DNA of 10,340 nucleotides from Thermotoga sp. (GTDB taxonomy: Bacteria; Thermotogota; Thermotogae; B21-G9): NCBI GenBank assembly GCA_003641545.1, contig QNAU01000028.1:1-10340 (forward strand). The letters run 5' to 3'. The translations under genes and the position numbers were made by a program. The notes under the pieces are model-generated. The model was not told the origin of the DNA and did not search any database. It worked only from the letters and a program-made list of their open reading frames with translations. Positions 1 through 6,666 of the stretch are shown in pieces. How positions within the stretch are numbered: the first letter of the stretch is position 1; every line of letters starts with the position of its first letter.

Positions 1-426
1 GAGCTGACATATCTGGGTTATTTTCTGAAGAAGAGAAGATTAGAAGAGGTCTTCGAGATAATAATGAGAGGCAGGTTGAGCAGGGATATCCTGAAGAGGG
101 CTGAGAAGATGAGAATGTACAACATATACGGTATGAAGGTTGGAATCCTTGAGGTTGCGGATGATGATGAATTCCATCTTTTCATAGATGTTCTCTTCGA
201 GCCCCTGGGACTCGACGTCATCGTGGGAGACACCAACTGGGGAAGCTGGGTTTTCACGAGGAAGAGACTGCTTCAGAAGATAAACAAGATCTTCAAGGAC
301 AGTGGTTTTGAGTGGAACAGCTGGGGCAGAATAGAGGGGAAAAAATGGTGGGAAATTTTGAGAACACTCGAAAACTCCCTTGGTGGATCAGATGAGAAAG
401 TGAAGTATAATCGCTATGACCATTGA
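1..426 (+). CDS. C-terminal part of an unrecognised protein (5' truncated)
   Basis: The reading frame is open from base 1, so this is the 3' end of a gene that begins outside the window; the first ATG, at 64, is not necessarily a start and has no convincing ribosome binding site. About 141 residues are visible. They are soluble in character and rich in Lys, Arg, Glu and Trp, with a hydrophobic core stretch around MYNIYGMKVGIL and an acidic DDDEFH segment. I see no catalytic motif, signal peptide or membrane helix, and I do not recognise the family. It is the only gene on the plus strand and converges on the sugar operon. Its last 39 bases overlap the end of the small membrane-protein gene on the other strand. 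No terminator hairpin is visible after its TGA stop. Coding status is likely; function is unknown. Confidence 0.65.
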   Translation, partial: ELTYLGYFLKKRRLEEVFEIIMRGRLSRDILKRAEKMRMYNIYGMKVGILEVADDDEFHLFIDVLFEPLGLDVIVGDTNWGSWVFTRKRLLQKINKIFKDSGFEWNSWGRIEGKKWWEILRTLENSLGGSDEKVKYNRYDH

Positions 427-645
427 ACTGAAGGAGAAGATGGATATCAAAACGGTCATACCGCTTATCAGAACAACCGCATAGGCGCAGACCGCTATTA
501 TGTACAATATGAAGATCAATCTCACCTTTATCGCAAGAACTTTCACACCTATGTAAATATGGGAAAGGATACCGAGGATGATCAGAACGATAAGATAGAA
601 ATTCACGATCTTCATCCTTTCAATCTGGAAATCTGGGATGTACAC
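388..645 (-). CDS. Small three-helix membrane protein, unknown function
   Basis: Predicted 85-residue, very hydrophobic protein. Three likely membrane helices lie at about residues 13-34, 40-59 and 62-84, separated by short loops, with a short N-terminal tail. The GTG start at 645 is preceded by AAGGTC (653-658) at 7 nt spacing; an ATG ten codons in (615) has a purine-rich stretch directly abutting it and so is less convincing. It lies 39 nt after the FGGY kinase stop with no terminator between, so it could be the last cistron of the sugar operon. Its 3' end overlaps the convergent plus-strand gene by 39 bp. I recognise no family. A role as a membrane accessory to the sugar system would be guesswork, and a chance hydrophobic frame remains possible. 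Confidence 0.45.
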   Translation of the reverse strand: MYIPDFQIERMKIVNFYLIVLIILGILSHIYIGVKVLAIKVRLIFILYIIAVCAYAVVLISGMTVLISIFSFSSMVIAIILHFLI

Positions 646-684
646 AATATTTGACCTTCATGACGGAAGTAAGGTTCGAATTCC

Positions 685-2157
685 TCAGTATCCAAGTTTC
701 CCCATGAGGTTGAGGTATCTCTCATACACCAAATCGTATTTTTCGATCCACTCCGCTTTCGGTTTCACAACTTTCCACCTTATCCACCTCTTTATCTCCT
801 CGGTATCTTCGATCGCACCCACTCCCAATGCGGAGAGGAAGGCATCCCCAAAGGGAGCATCGAGCGATGTTGGAAGTATCATCACATCCTTCTTCGTCAT
901 CGATGCGGTTATCTCGAGCCACAGTTCGTTCTTGGTCAAACCTCCCACAGCTCTTATCCTATCCTCAAGTTTTACACCGATCTTTTCAGCTATGTTCATC
1001 GAATACCTTATGGAAAAAGCTATCGATTCTAAAACCGCTCTGAACAGGTGCTCTGTTCCGTGCGTCAGGGTCATTCCATCTACAACAGCCCTCGCATCCG
1101 GATTCCATATCGGTGCCCTTTCCCCCATGAAGAACGGAAGCAAGACCAATCCTTCCGCTCCCGGTTCCAATTTTTTCGCCCTTTCCGTGATCTCATCGAT
1201 GTCCTCAACGCAGGTTAGATTTTTGAACCATTCCACAACCGCACCCGCGGTTGTTGCTCCGCCGAAGGAATATATGTATTCTTTACCCTTAAGAACGTAT
1301 GGAAAGTTCACGAGGCGCCAGTCGAGATCATCACCTTTGTGGATTATTCCCCAGCAGAGCGATGTTCCAACCATAGCGGTGTTCTCCCCCATCCTTGTCA
1401 CACCACCTGCGAGCGTCGCAACCGCCGCATCTATTCCACCGGATACCACCGGCAGTCCTTCCTTCAGCCCCAGCTCTTTCGCCCATTCCCTATTCAGTTT
1501 TCCAACGACAGCGGTCGATTCGACTATCTTCTCCGGGAATTTATCCGGTTCGAATCCCAGAATGTTCATAGCCTCCTTTGACCATTCTCTTCTCCTTATA
1601 TCGAATATTCCACCTATGTTCCCGGCGGATGATAGATCTATGGATACATCCCCCGTGATGAGGTATATTATGTAATCTTTGGGGGTCAGGAAAATTCGTG
1701 TCCTCTTCCAAAGATCTGGAAGATTTCTTTTCAACCAGAGAAGCTTGGTGTATCCATAGTATGGATCTACATAATTTCCGGACAATTCGAAGATCCTTTC
1801 CCAGCCGACCTCCTCCTTCAACCACCTCGTCTCATCCACCGCCCTCTTGTCCATCCATATCAGAGCTGGATGAAGAGGTTCCATGTTGGAATCGAGCGGG
1901 ACACCGCTTCCACCGTAAAGACCGCTCACTCCCATCGCGACAACATCCTCTTTGAGTTTTCTCAACCCATCGACACAGTTTCTAACCGCTTCGGTGAATC
2001 CGTTCACCCATAGTTTCGGTGACTGCTGAGCCCATGTCGGCTTCGGCATCTCTACTGGATAACTCTTCGACAGACCGGTGGAAAGGATTTCCCCTCTCTC
2101 GTTCACCGCAACCGCCTTCGTCGAGCTCGTCCCTACGTCCACCCCGATGAACACCAT
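685..2157 (-). CDS. FGGY-family carbohydrate kinase (xylulokinase-like)
   Basis: ATP-dependent cytoplasmic sugar kinase of the FGGY family, most like xylulokinases; about 490 residues is normal for the family. Numbered from this ATG, the N-terminal phosphate-binding loop IGVDVGTSSTK is at about 4-14, the substrate-binding WMDKRA segment at about 101-106, and the catalytic Asp in SGGIDAAVA at about 243. A glycine-rich GGATTAGAV and the C-terminal GGLTKNELW follow, both typical of the ATPase fold's second half. I chose ATG 2157 over the GTG at 2166 because GGGGGTG (2164-2170) sits 6 nt upstream of it. The gene follows the LacI stop directly, so the two are likely translationally coupled. It is the second kinase of the operon: it could phosphorylate the ketose made by the isomerase, or a three-carbon product such as dihydroxyacetone. 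The exact substrate is not determinable here. Confidence 0.9.
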   Translation of the reverse strand: MVFIGVDVGTSSTKAVAVNERGEILSTGLSKSYPVEMPKPTWAQQSPKLWVNGFTEAVRNCVDGLRKLKEDVVAMGVSGLYGGSGVPLDSNMEPLHPALIWMDKRAVDETRWLKEEVGWERIFELSGNYVDPYYGYTKLLWLKRNLPDLWKRTRIFLTPKDYIIYLITGDVSIDLSSAGNIGGIFDIRRREWSKEAMNILGFEPDKFPEKIVESTAVVGKLNREWAKELGLKEGLPVVSGGIDAAVATLAGGVTRMGENTAMVGTSLCWGIIHKGDDLDWRLVNFPYVLKGKEYIYSFGGATTAGAVVEWFKNLTCVEDIDEITERAKKLEPGAEGLVLLPFFMGERAPIWNPDARAVVDGMTLTHGTEHLFRAVLESIAFSIRYSMNIAEKIGVKLEDRIRAVGGLTKNELWLEITASMTKKDVMILPTSLDAPFGDAFLSALGVGAIEDTEEIKRWIRWKVVKPKAEWIEKYDLVYERYLNLMGKLGY

Positions 2158-2158
2158 C

Positions 2159-3181
2159 TTAAACACCCCCGATTCTTTTCACGGAACCCCTCTCTATGAA
2201 CTTCGTCTTGATGACCACCGATTTATCCACCCCCGGTTTTTCGTTGGATGTGAAGGAATCCAGCAGTATCGTCGCAGCGAACAGACCCATCTGAGTTGGA
2301 TTCTGAGCGACACATGTCACCGGTGGATCGAAGACGAGATTCCAGTGCGCATCGTCGAAGGAGACTATGGATATCTCATCCGGTATCTTGATACCGTATC
2401 TCCTGAATACCTTCAAACCACCGAGTGTTGCAACGTTGTTCGCGAACACTAATGCGGTCGGTCTGTCTTTCAAAGACAGTATCTTCTCAACCGCCCTTTC
2501 AGCATCCTCCATCGCATATTCTCCGTGCGTTATCCATTCGTCCCTGCTCTCTATCTTCCCATTCTTGACGAACTTCATGAAGGCTTTCAACCTCTCCTTC
2601 GCCGTGTATATCCTCAAATTCAAGCCGATGTATCCGATCTTCCTGTGTCCCATCCTGATCAAATATTCCACGAGCGTGGATATACCACCCTCGTTGTCGG
2701 ATATGACGTGTGCGGCGTCGACGGACGAAACGAACCTGTCGAAGAAAACAAGGTGTATCCCACTGCTCAACAGCATGTTGTAGTATTTCTTGTTGGCTTT
2801 GTAATCAACAGGAGCAGCCAGAACTCCATCCACATTGTGGGACATCAGAACTCTGATGGATTGGACCTCCTTCTTTGGATCTCCCCTCGTGGAGCAGAGT
2901 ATTATCTGATGTTCCGCAGAAAAGAGCGCCCTCTCCATCCCACTGACCGCTTCCGCGAAAAAGAGGTTGTCAAGCTCCGGTATGAGAATACCGACGACGC
3001 GGGTTCTGACCTTCTTCAAACCTCTCGCGTGTGGATCAGGGAAATATCCCATATCCCTTGCAACCTTGACTATCATCTTCTTCGTCGATTCACTTATCAT
3101 CTTGCTGTCACTCAGAGCCCTGGAGACCGTTGAGATGGATACTCCAACTTTTTCGGCTATATCCTTCAGCCTCACCCTCAC
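2159..3181 (-). CDS. LacI-family transcriptional regulator
   Basis: DNA-binding sugar-responsive regulator, about 340 residues, the usual LacI length. The N-terminal helix-turn-helix and hinge are plain: RLKDIAEKVGVSISTVSRAL near residues 4-23, then a hinge segment around MGYFPDPHARGL. The rest is a periplasmic-binding-protein-like effector domain, with VVGILIPELDNLFFAE at its start, the GHRKIGYIGL strand and turn, and PTALVFANN followed by ISIVSFDD near the C-terminus. The start is ambiguous. GTG 3190 and ATG 3187 are in frame upstream, but GAGGTG (3188-3193) lies 6 nt before GTG 3181 and abuts the ATG with no spacing, so 3181 is preferred. The gene follows the PfkB kinase with stop and start regions overlapping. 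Being inside the operon, it probably represses its own operon by binding 10288-10299, with the imported sugar or a pathway intermediate as inducer (inference). Confidence 0.93.
   Translation of the reverse strand: MRVRLKDIAEKVGVSISTVSRALSDSKMISESTKKMIVKVARDMGYFPDPHARGLKKVRTRVVGILIPELDNLFFAEAVSGMERALFSAEHQIILCSTRGDPKKEVQSIRVLMSHNVDGVLAAPVDYKANKKYYNMLLSSGIHLVFFDRFVSSVDAAHVISDNEGGISTLVEYLIRMGHRKIGYIGLNLRIYTAKERLKAFMKFVKNGKIESRDEWITHGEYAMEDAERAVEKILSLKDRPTALVFANNVATLGGLKVFRRYGIKIPDEISIVSFDDAHWNLVFDPPVTCVAQNPTQMGLFAATILLDSFTSNEKPGVDKSVVIKTKFIERGSVKRIGGV
2164..2170 (-). promoter_or_regulatory. Ribosome binding site deciding the FGGY kinase start
   Basis: On the minus strand this reads GGGGGTG, pairing with the 16S anti-SD through one G:U, 6 nt before ATG 2157. 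It lies inside the last codons of the LacI gene, and it overlaps the competing GTG start at 2164-2166, which argues against that start. Confidence 0.6.
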
Positions 3182-3186
3182 CTTCA

Positions 3187-4155
3187 TCACCTCAAATTTC
3201 TTTCGAGGAATTCCTCCACCTCGTTCAACGTCGGCATGGAATTTGCCGCTCCATATCTCGTTGCAACTATCGCGGATACAGCGTTGGAAAAGATCAGTAT
3301 CTCCCTGAGATCATCCTCATCCCAATTTGGATCTATCCCCCCGTTCTTCCAAACCTTGTAGATTATCGCGGACATGAAGGCATCCCCACAACCCGTCGTT
3401 TCCTCAACCTTCACCTTGAAGGCGGGAACATGAACGGTCTTTCCACCGAACCTGATGACAGCCCCCCTCTCACCGAGCGTTACGACGAATATACCTTCTT
3501 CCTTGGTTTCGAAAGTTTTCATCCCCTCTTCGACATCTCTCTCTCCGGTCAGATACTCCAGATCATCGTCGCTCATCTTCACTATATCTACTTTCCCGAT
3601 TATGTTCGAAACCATGTCGATGTATTCTTCTCTGTTCTTTATAAGGTTGGGTCTTATATTGGGATCGAAGGAAGTTATCTTTCCATCCTTCACGAATCTT
3701 TCCATGATTTCAAGATACGTCTTGGAAGATGGTTCCTCGAGCAGGGAGATGGATCCGAAATGGTAGATTGAGTAATCATCCGTTCTGAGTTTTTCGACAT
3801 CTTTCAATTCGAGCATCGTATCCGCTGCTCTGTCTCTGCAGAACCTGAATTCCGGTTTTCCAGCCTCGTTTATGGCTGCGAAAGCCAAGGTTATCTTCAT
3901 GTCCTTCTCTCTTATGACCCATTCGGTATCTATTCCCTCTTCCTTCAGAACTTTGAACAGACCATCGCTGAATTCATCCATTCCGATCTTCACCAAGAAT
4001 GAGGTTGGAACTCCCAACCTTCTGAGACCTACGGCGACGTTGAATATCGAGCCACCCGGTCTCTTCTCGAAGTTGACCGAATCTGCCAATCCTTTTCCTA
4101 TATCCCTCGAGAGAAAATCAAAGAGTATTTCTCCTCCACACAGAACACCCTTCAT
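3187..4155 (-). CDS. PfkB-family sugar kinase (fructokinase-like)
   Basis: Cytoplasmic ATP-dependent kinase of the ribokinase/PfkB fold, 322 residues. The N-terminal signature GGSIFNVAVGLRRLG is at about 34-48, the substrate-side segment SFDPNIRPNL at 162-171, and VKMSDDDLEYLTGE at 192-205. The anion-hole and catalytic signature TTGCGDAFMSA is at 253-263, with D258 as the expected catalytic base. The FDPNIRPN and K-S-D-D-D-L-E blocks are those of fructokinase-type members, which phosphorylate a ketohexose, usually at C6. The second signature has Cys where Ala is usual (TGCGD), a mild variation. The ATG overlaps the transaldolase stop as ATGA, and GAGGAGGA lies 6 nt upstream, so the start is firm. 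It probably phosphorylates the ketose made by the FucI-like isomerase; the sugar itself is unknown. Confidence 0.92.
   Translation of the reverse strand: MKGVLCGGEILFDFLSRDIGKGLADSVNFEKRPGGSIFNVAVGLRRLGVPTSFLVKIGMDEFSDGLFKVLKEEGIDTEWVIREKDMKITLAFAAINEAGKPEFRFCRDRAADTMLELKDVEKLRTDDYSIYHFGSISLLEEPSSKTYLEIMERFVKDGKITSFDPNIRPNLIKNREEYIDMVSNIIGKVDIVKMSDDDLEYLTGERDVEEGMKTFETKEEGIFVVTLGERGAVIRFGGKTVHVPAFKVKVEETTGCGDAFMSAIIYKVWKNGGIDPNWDEDDLREILIFSNAVSAIVATRYGAANSMPTLNEVEEFLERNLR
3188..3193 (-). promoter_or_regulatory. Ribosome binding site deciding the LacI start
   Basis: GAGGTG on the minus strand, spanning the PfkB stop codon. It is 6 nt from GTG 3181 and directly adjacent to ATG 3187, so the internal GTG is the better-placed start. 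Confidence 0.5.
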
Positions 4156-4790
4156 CCGTAATCCTCCTCGAATCTTTCCAGATCGTTCATTGGAAAGTGA
4201 ACCTCGAAATATTTTGAAAAAAGATCGAGTGGAAGCGTGATAGAATCAACCCCAGCCTTTAAAACAGAATCCACATCCTCGTACCTTTTCAAACTCGCAA
4301 CGAGAATTTTCGGTCCATCGTGGATATTCTGAAGTTTCAGAATATCGTGGATGAAAGAAAGGGCATCCATGCCCGATCTTCTCATCCTGTCGAAATACAC
4401 CGCGGTGTAGTCTATCTTGTACCCCACAGCACCCATGTATTGTGAGATCGTATAAACTGCGGTCGCACAGGTTCTGAAACCGAGTTCCTTCAAAATCTTC
4501 ACGATTTCACCGACCCTGAGCGTATCCCATGGGATCTTTATCACGAATTTTTCGCGGTTGTATCGATCGTCCCCCAATTCTTCGAGCTTTTCCACCCAGT
4601 CATACCGTTTTAAAGATATTTGAACAAAGTGTCTTCCTCTCAATTCCTTGAGGAAATCAACCACATCACCGAACCTCCAACCCGGCCTGTCCCTTTTGAT
4701 GATCGTCGGGTTCGTCGTCAAACCATCGATGAACGGATTCTTCTTCAGAAGCTCAACCGCTTCAACCCTGAGACTATCGATCAGAATCAG
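4152..4790 (-). CDS. Transaldolase / fructose-6-phosphate aldolase-like protein, non-canonical start
   Basis: Class I (Schiff-base) aldolase of the small transaldolase/FSA family, a single TIM barrel. Read from CTG 4790 it has 212 residues, close to the usual 215-220. The first strand is ILIDS, with D5 matching the catalytic Asp near the N-terminus. Then come DGLTTNPTII (22-31), VIKIPW with K85 as the Schiff-base lysine (position 85 in E. coli FsaA as well), CATAVYTISQ, the YFDRM strand, and the C-terminal ILVASLKRYEDV and ITLPLD blocks. The first canonical start in frame is TTG 4721, which has no ribosome binding site and would delete 23 residues including the catalytic Asp. No ATG, GTG or TTG lies between it and the upstream stop at 4797-4799. 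CTG 4790 is 9 nt after GAAGGGTG (4800-4807); ATT 4787 is the alternative. A +1 frameshift from the mutarotase gene or a sequence error is also possible. Family call is strong; start is uncertain. Confidence 0.85.
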   Translation of the reverse strand: MILIDSLRVEAVELLKKNPFIDGLTTNPTIIKRDRPGWRFGDVVDFLKELRGRHFVQISLKRYDWVEKLEELGDDRYNREKFVIKIPWDTLRVGEIVKILKELGFRTCATAVYTISQYMGAVGYKIDYTAVYFDRMRRSGMDALSFIHDILKLQNIHDGPKILVASLKRYEDVDSVLKAGVDSITLPLDLFSKYFEVHFPMNDLERFEEDYG

Positions 4791-5208
4791 GGAATATCAC
4801 ACCCTTCTTGAGTATTATGTTGGCATACAGCGCTCTTTCACTCGTCGCAACGACGCAGAAGGATCCCTTGGCGAGATCGTAGAACTCCATCCTCTCCACC
4901 AACTTTATCCTGTAATCTTCCCCGCTCTCTTTCAATATCCTCTCGTATTCTCTCCAGATGGAAGGTTTCTCCTTCTTCCCGTTGTCCATGAGAAAGACGT
5001 TGTGTTCGACGAAGGTGTCAAGGGGGAAGAATTTCAAAATGGCTTCCAGAAGTTCCGGTATTCCTAATCCATCAGCCCTGACAACTTCCCAATCCCCAGA
5101 TTCAGCCGGATAATTGCCATCAGCCAAGAGGAGTTCATCTCCATGACCCATCCTCATCATGACTTCCATGAGCTTTGGTGATATCACCGTCGGTATTCCC
5201 TTCAACAT
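4774..5208 (-). CDS. FucU/RbsD-family sugar mutarotase (pyranase)
   Basis: Interconverts anomers or ring forms of a free sugar so that the productive form reaches the isomerase or kinase; family members are cytoplasmic oligomers. The 144 residues fit FucU (about 140). The family's catalytic His is in MRMGHGDELLLADGNYP, with H22 and D30 at the expected places. The C-terminal substrate-binding block YANIILKKGVI at about 128-138 carries the conserved Tyr and Asn. The N-terminus MLKGIPTVISPKLMEVM is typical of FucU rather than RbsD. The ATG at 5208 has GGAGGTGG 5 nt upstream. It lies 22 nt after the isomerase and its last 17 bases overlap the transaldolase-like frame. A mutarotase next to a FucI-like isomerase is the arrangement known from fucose operons, which supports an aldose substrate. 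Confidence 0.92.
   Translation of the reverse strand: MLKGIPTVISPKLMEVMMRMGHGDELLLADGNYPAESGDWEVVRADGLGIPELLEAILKFFPLDTFVEHNVFLMDNGKKEKPSIWREYERILKESGEDYRIKLVERMEFYDLAKGSFCVVATSERALYANIILKKGVIFPDSDR
4800..4807 (-). promoter_or_regulatory. Candidate ribosome binding site for the transaldolase-like gene
   Basis: GAAGGGTG on the minus strand, within the last codons of the mutarotase gene. It is 9 nt before CTG 4790 and 12 nt before ATT 4787. It is the only SD-like element near the true N-terminus of the enzyme; none precedes the TTG at 4721. Confidence 0.4.
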
Positions 5209-5230
5209 TTGAATCCACCTCCAATCTGTC

Positions 5231-6652
5231 TCATCCGAGAACCTTGTAGGGAATGCCCTTTATGTTGCAAAAGTGTATCAGCTCATCTACGTAATTCCCA
5301 TATACACCGTGTATGTGGTTGCACGGGTAATTCTCGAGGAATTCATCCATGCTGACCCTCAACTTGGCGTAAGCGTGTGGCCATTCCACCTGAACTTCCT
5401 CGGACAACCTCTTCTTCTCATCCTCACTCAGCTCCACGAACTCGGCGGGAACTATCACCATGTAATACCTTCCATTGTTTCTCGCCAACCTCGCGAGTGT
5501 CACCTCACCTGGAACCGCGAAGTGTTTGACCGCTGCGCCACCAGCGGGGAAATAGAATCCCTCAGGGTAGAACACGACATTCTTCAGGTTGTCCTCCGGA
5601 TTGAAGGATCTACCCGCAAAGTATGTCGCGTGCGTTCCGGAATTGCACAGATCCAGAAGATCCTCCTCCACGAAATAGTGTCTCACATCCGCGAACAGAA
5701 CGGGTGTCTGGGCTATATGTTTGAATATCTCCATCGTCAGAGCACCATCCATATCGGTCTCGGTTGCAGCCACTATCGGTTCTTTCGGTCCATCCCAATC
5801 GTATGGATCGTTCAAGAAGGCTTCGACAACATCCATCGTCGCGTAGTTGTTCGTCATCTCGGGCTGTCCTCTGAAACCGACGAAATCGAGCTCGTACTCC
5901 TGTATTATCTCCTTCGCAGCGTAGTAGAGTGCTATCTGTCTTTCGAGGATTTCGGGGGTGAGTTGTTTTCCGTCGTATTTAACTTCCTTTGCGAGCTTTT
6001 CGATCCATTCTCTCGCCTTCCTCTTTTTCTCCATCGGCACTTTCTCAGCCCTTATGACCAGTTCGTATTGATCTATCTGTTCAACATCTATTCCGAATTC
6101 CTTGTACCATTGATCTCCGTTTGCAGATGCGGTGTACATCCCCATGGGTCTTCCACCGAACTTTCCATATCTCTCCCCAACGAGCCTGTTCACGGCGGAT
6201 CCAGCCCTTATGAACTTCAACAGTTTCTCCATGACCTTCGGATCCTCAGGTTCACCCCACACCTTGTATCCGGATATCCCAACCTGTTCGAGTGCTCCAG
6301 AGGCTGCCAGCAGTCCGACCATTCCGGGATACTTCGGGTTTATCTGTCCGTATAGAATGTAGGGTTTGGGAGCGTAGAGTGCGGATAGATTCGTCAGGTA
6401 GGGCCAACACCATATCGCGTAGTTGAAAATAGTCACCTCGACCTCTTCCTTCATCATGTATTTGCCCGCTTCCTTTGCGAGTGAAGGTTTCCAGGCGATC
6501 TCTCTGAACCTGACAACCTCAACTTCTCCGGTTTTCTCGAGTGCGTTCGCCAATCTCTCCTCGAACTTCTTGTTCATCTCGAGCAGTTCTTTGTGGACGA
6601 ATTCCCTCCCATCCGAGAAGGTTATGATACCTACCTTCCTCTTCTTGAACAT
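5231..6652 (-). CDS. L-fucose/D-arabinose isomerase-family protein
   Basis: Metal-dependent aldose-ketose isomerase of the FucI/AraA superfamily; it would convert the imported aldose to its 2-ketose in the cytoplasm. It has 473 residues, clearly shorter than E. coli FucI (591), like the short FucI-like proteins of many anaerobes. The metal ligands can be placed: E298 in ATETDMDGAL, D322 in VLFADVRH, and H446 or H448 in NHIHGVYG. The Glu-Asp spacing of 24 equals that between E337 and D361 of E. coli FucI. An N-terminal Rossmann-like strand (KVGIITFSDGRE) and the C-terminal FucI domain (PEGFYFPAGGAAVKHF, GEVTLARLARNNGRYYM) are also present. The ATG follows GGGAGGG at 6 nt. It sits 14 nt after the permease and 22 nt before the mutarotase. 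L-fucose, D-arabinose or another aldose with matching stereochemistry are candidates; the sequence does not settle which. Confidence 0.88.
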   Translation of the reverse strand: MFKKRKVGIITFSDGREFVHKELLEMNKKFEERLANALEKTGEVEVVRFREIAWKPSLAKEAGKYMMKEEVEVTIFNYAIWCWPYLTNLSALYAPKPYILYGQINPKYPGMVGLLAASGALEQVGISGYKVWGEPEDPKVMEKLLKFIRAGSAVNRLVGERYGKFGGRPMGMYTASANGDQWYKEFGIDVEQIDQYELVIRAEKVPMEKKRKAREWIEKLAKEVKYDGKQLTPEILERQIALYYAAKEIIQEYELDFVGFRGQPEMTNNYATMDVVEAFLNDPYDWDGPKEPIVAATETDMDGALTMEIFKHIAQTPVLFADVRHYFVEEDLLDLCNSGTHATYFAGRSFNPEDNLKNVVFYPEGFYFPAGGAAVKHFAVPGEVTLARLARNNGRYYMVIVPAEFVELSEDEKKRLSEEVQVEWPHAYAKLRVSMDEFLENYPCNHIHGVYGNYVDELIHFCNIKGIPYKVLG

Positions 6653-6666
6653 GTATATCCCTCCCG

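Noticed and set aside
646..684. Possible terminator between the FGGY kinase and the small membrane gene
   Set aside because: No stem of useful length with a following T run is visible on the minus strand.
638..1675. Long open frame of 345 codons on the plus strand
   Set aside because: It lies fully antisense to the FGGY kinase gene, has a Ser/Pro/Thr-rich composition with no recognisable domain, and has no good ribosome binding site; it is a coding shadow.
2164..2166. GTG as the start of the FGGY kinase
   Set aside because: It falls inside the GGGGGTG ribosome binding site that serves the ATG at 2157, and has no site of its own.
4719..4721. TTG as the start of the transaldolase-like gene
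   Set aside because: It has no ribosome binding site, and it would remove the first strand and the catalytic Asp that are plainly encoded upstream in the same frame.
5273..6355. Long open frame of 360 codons on the plus strand
   Set aside because: It is antisense to the FucI-like isomerase, whose metal-site motifs prove the minus strand is coding.
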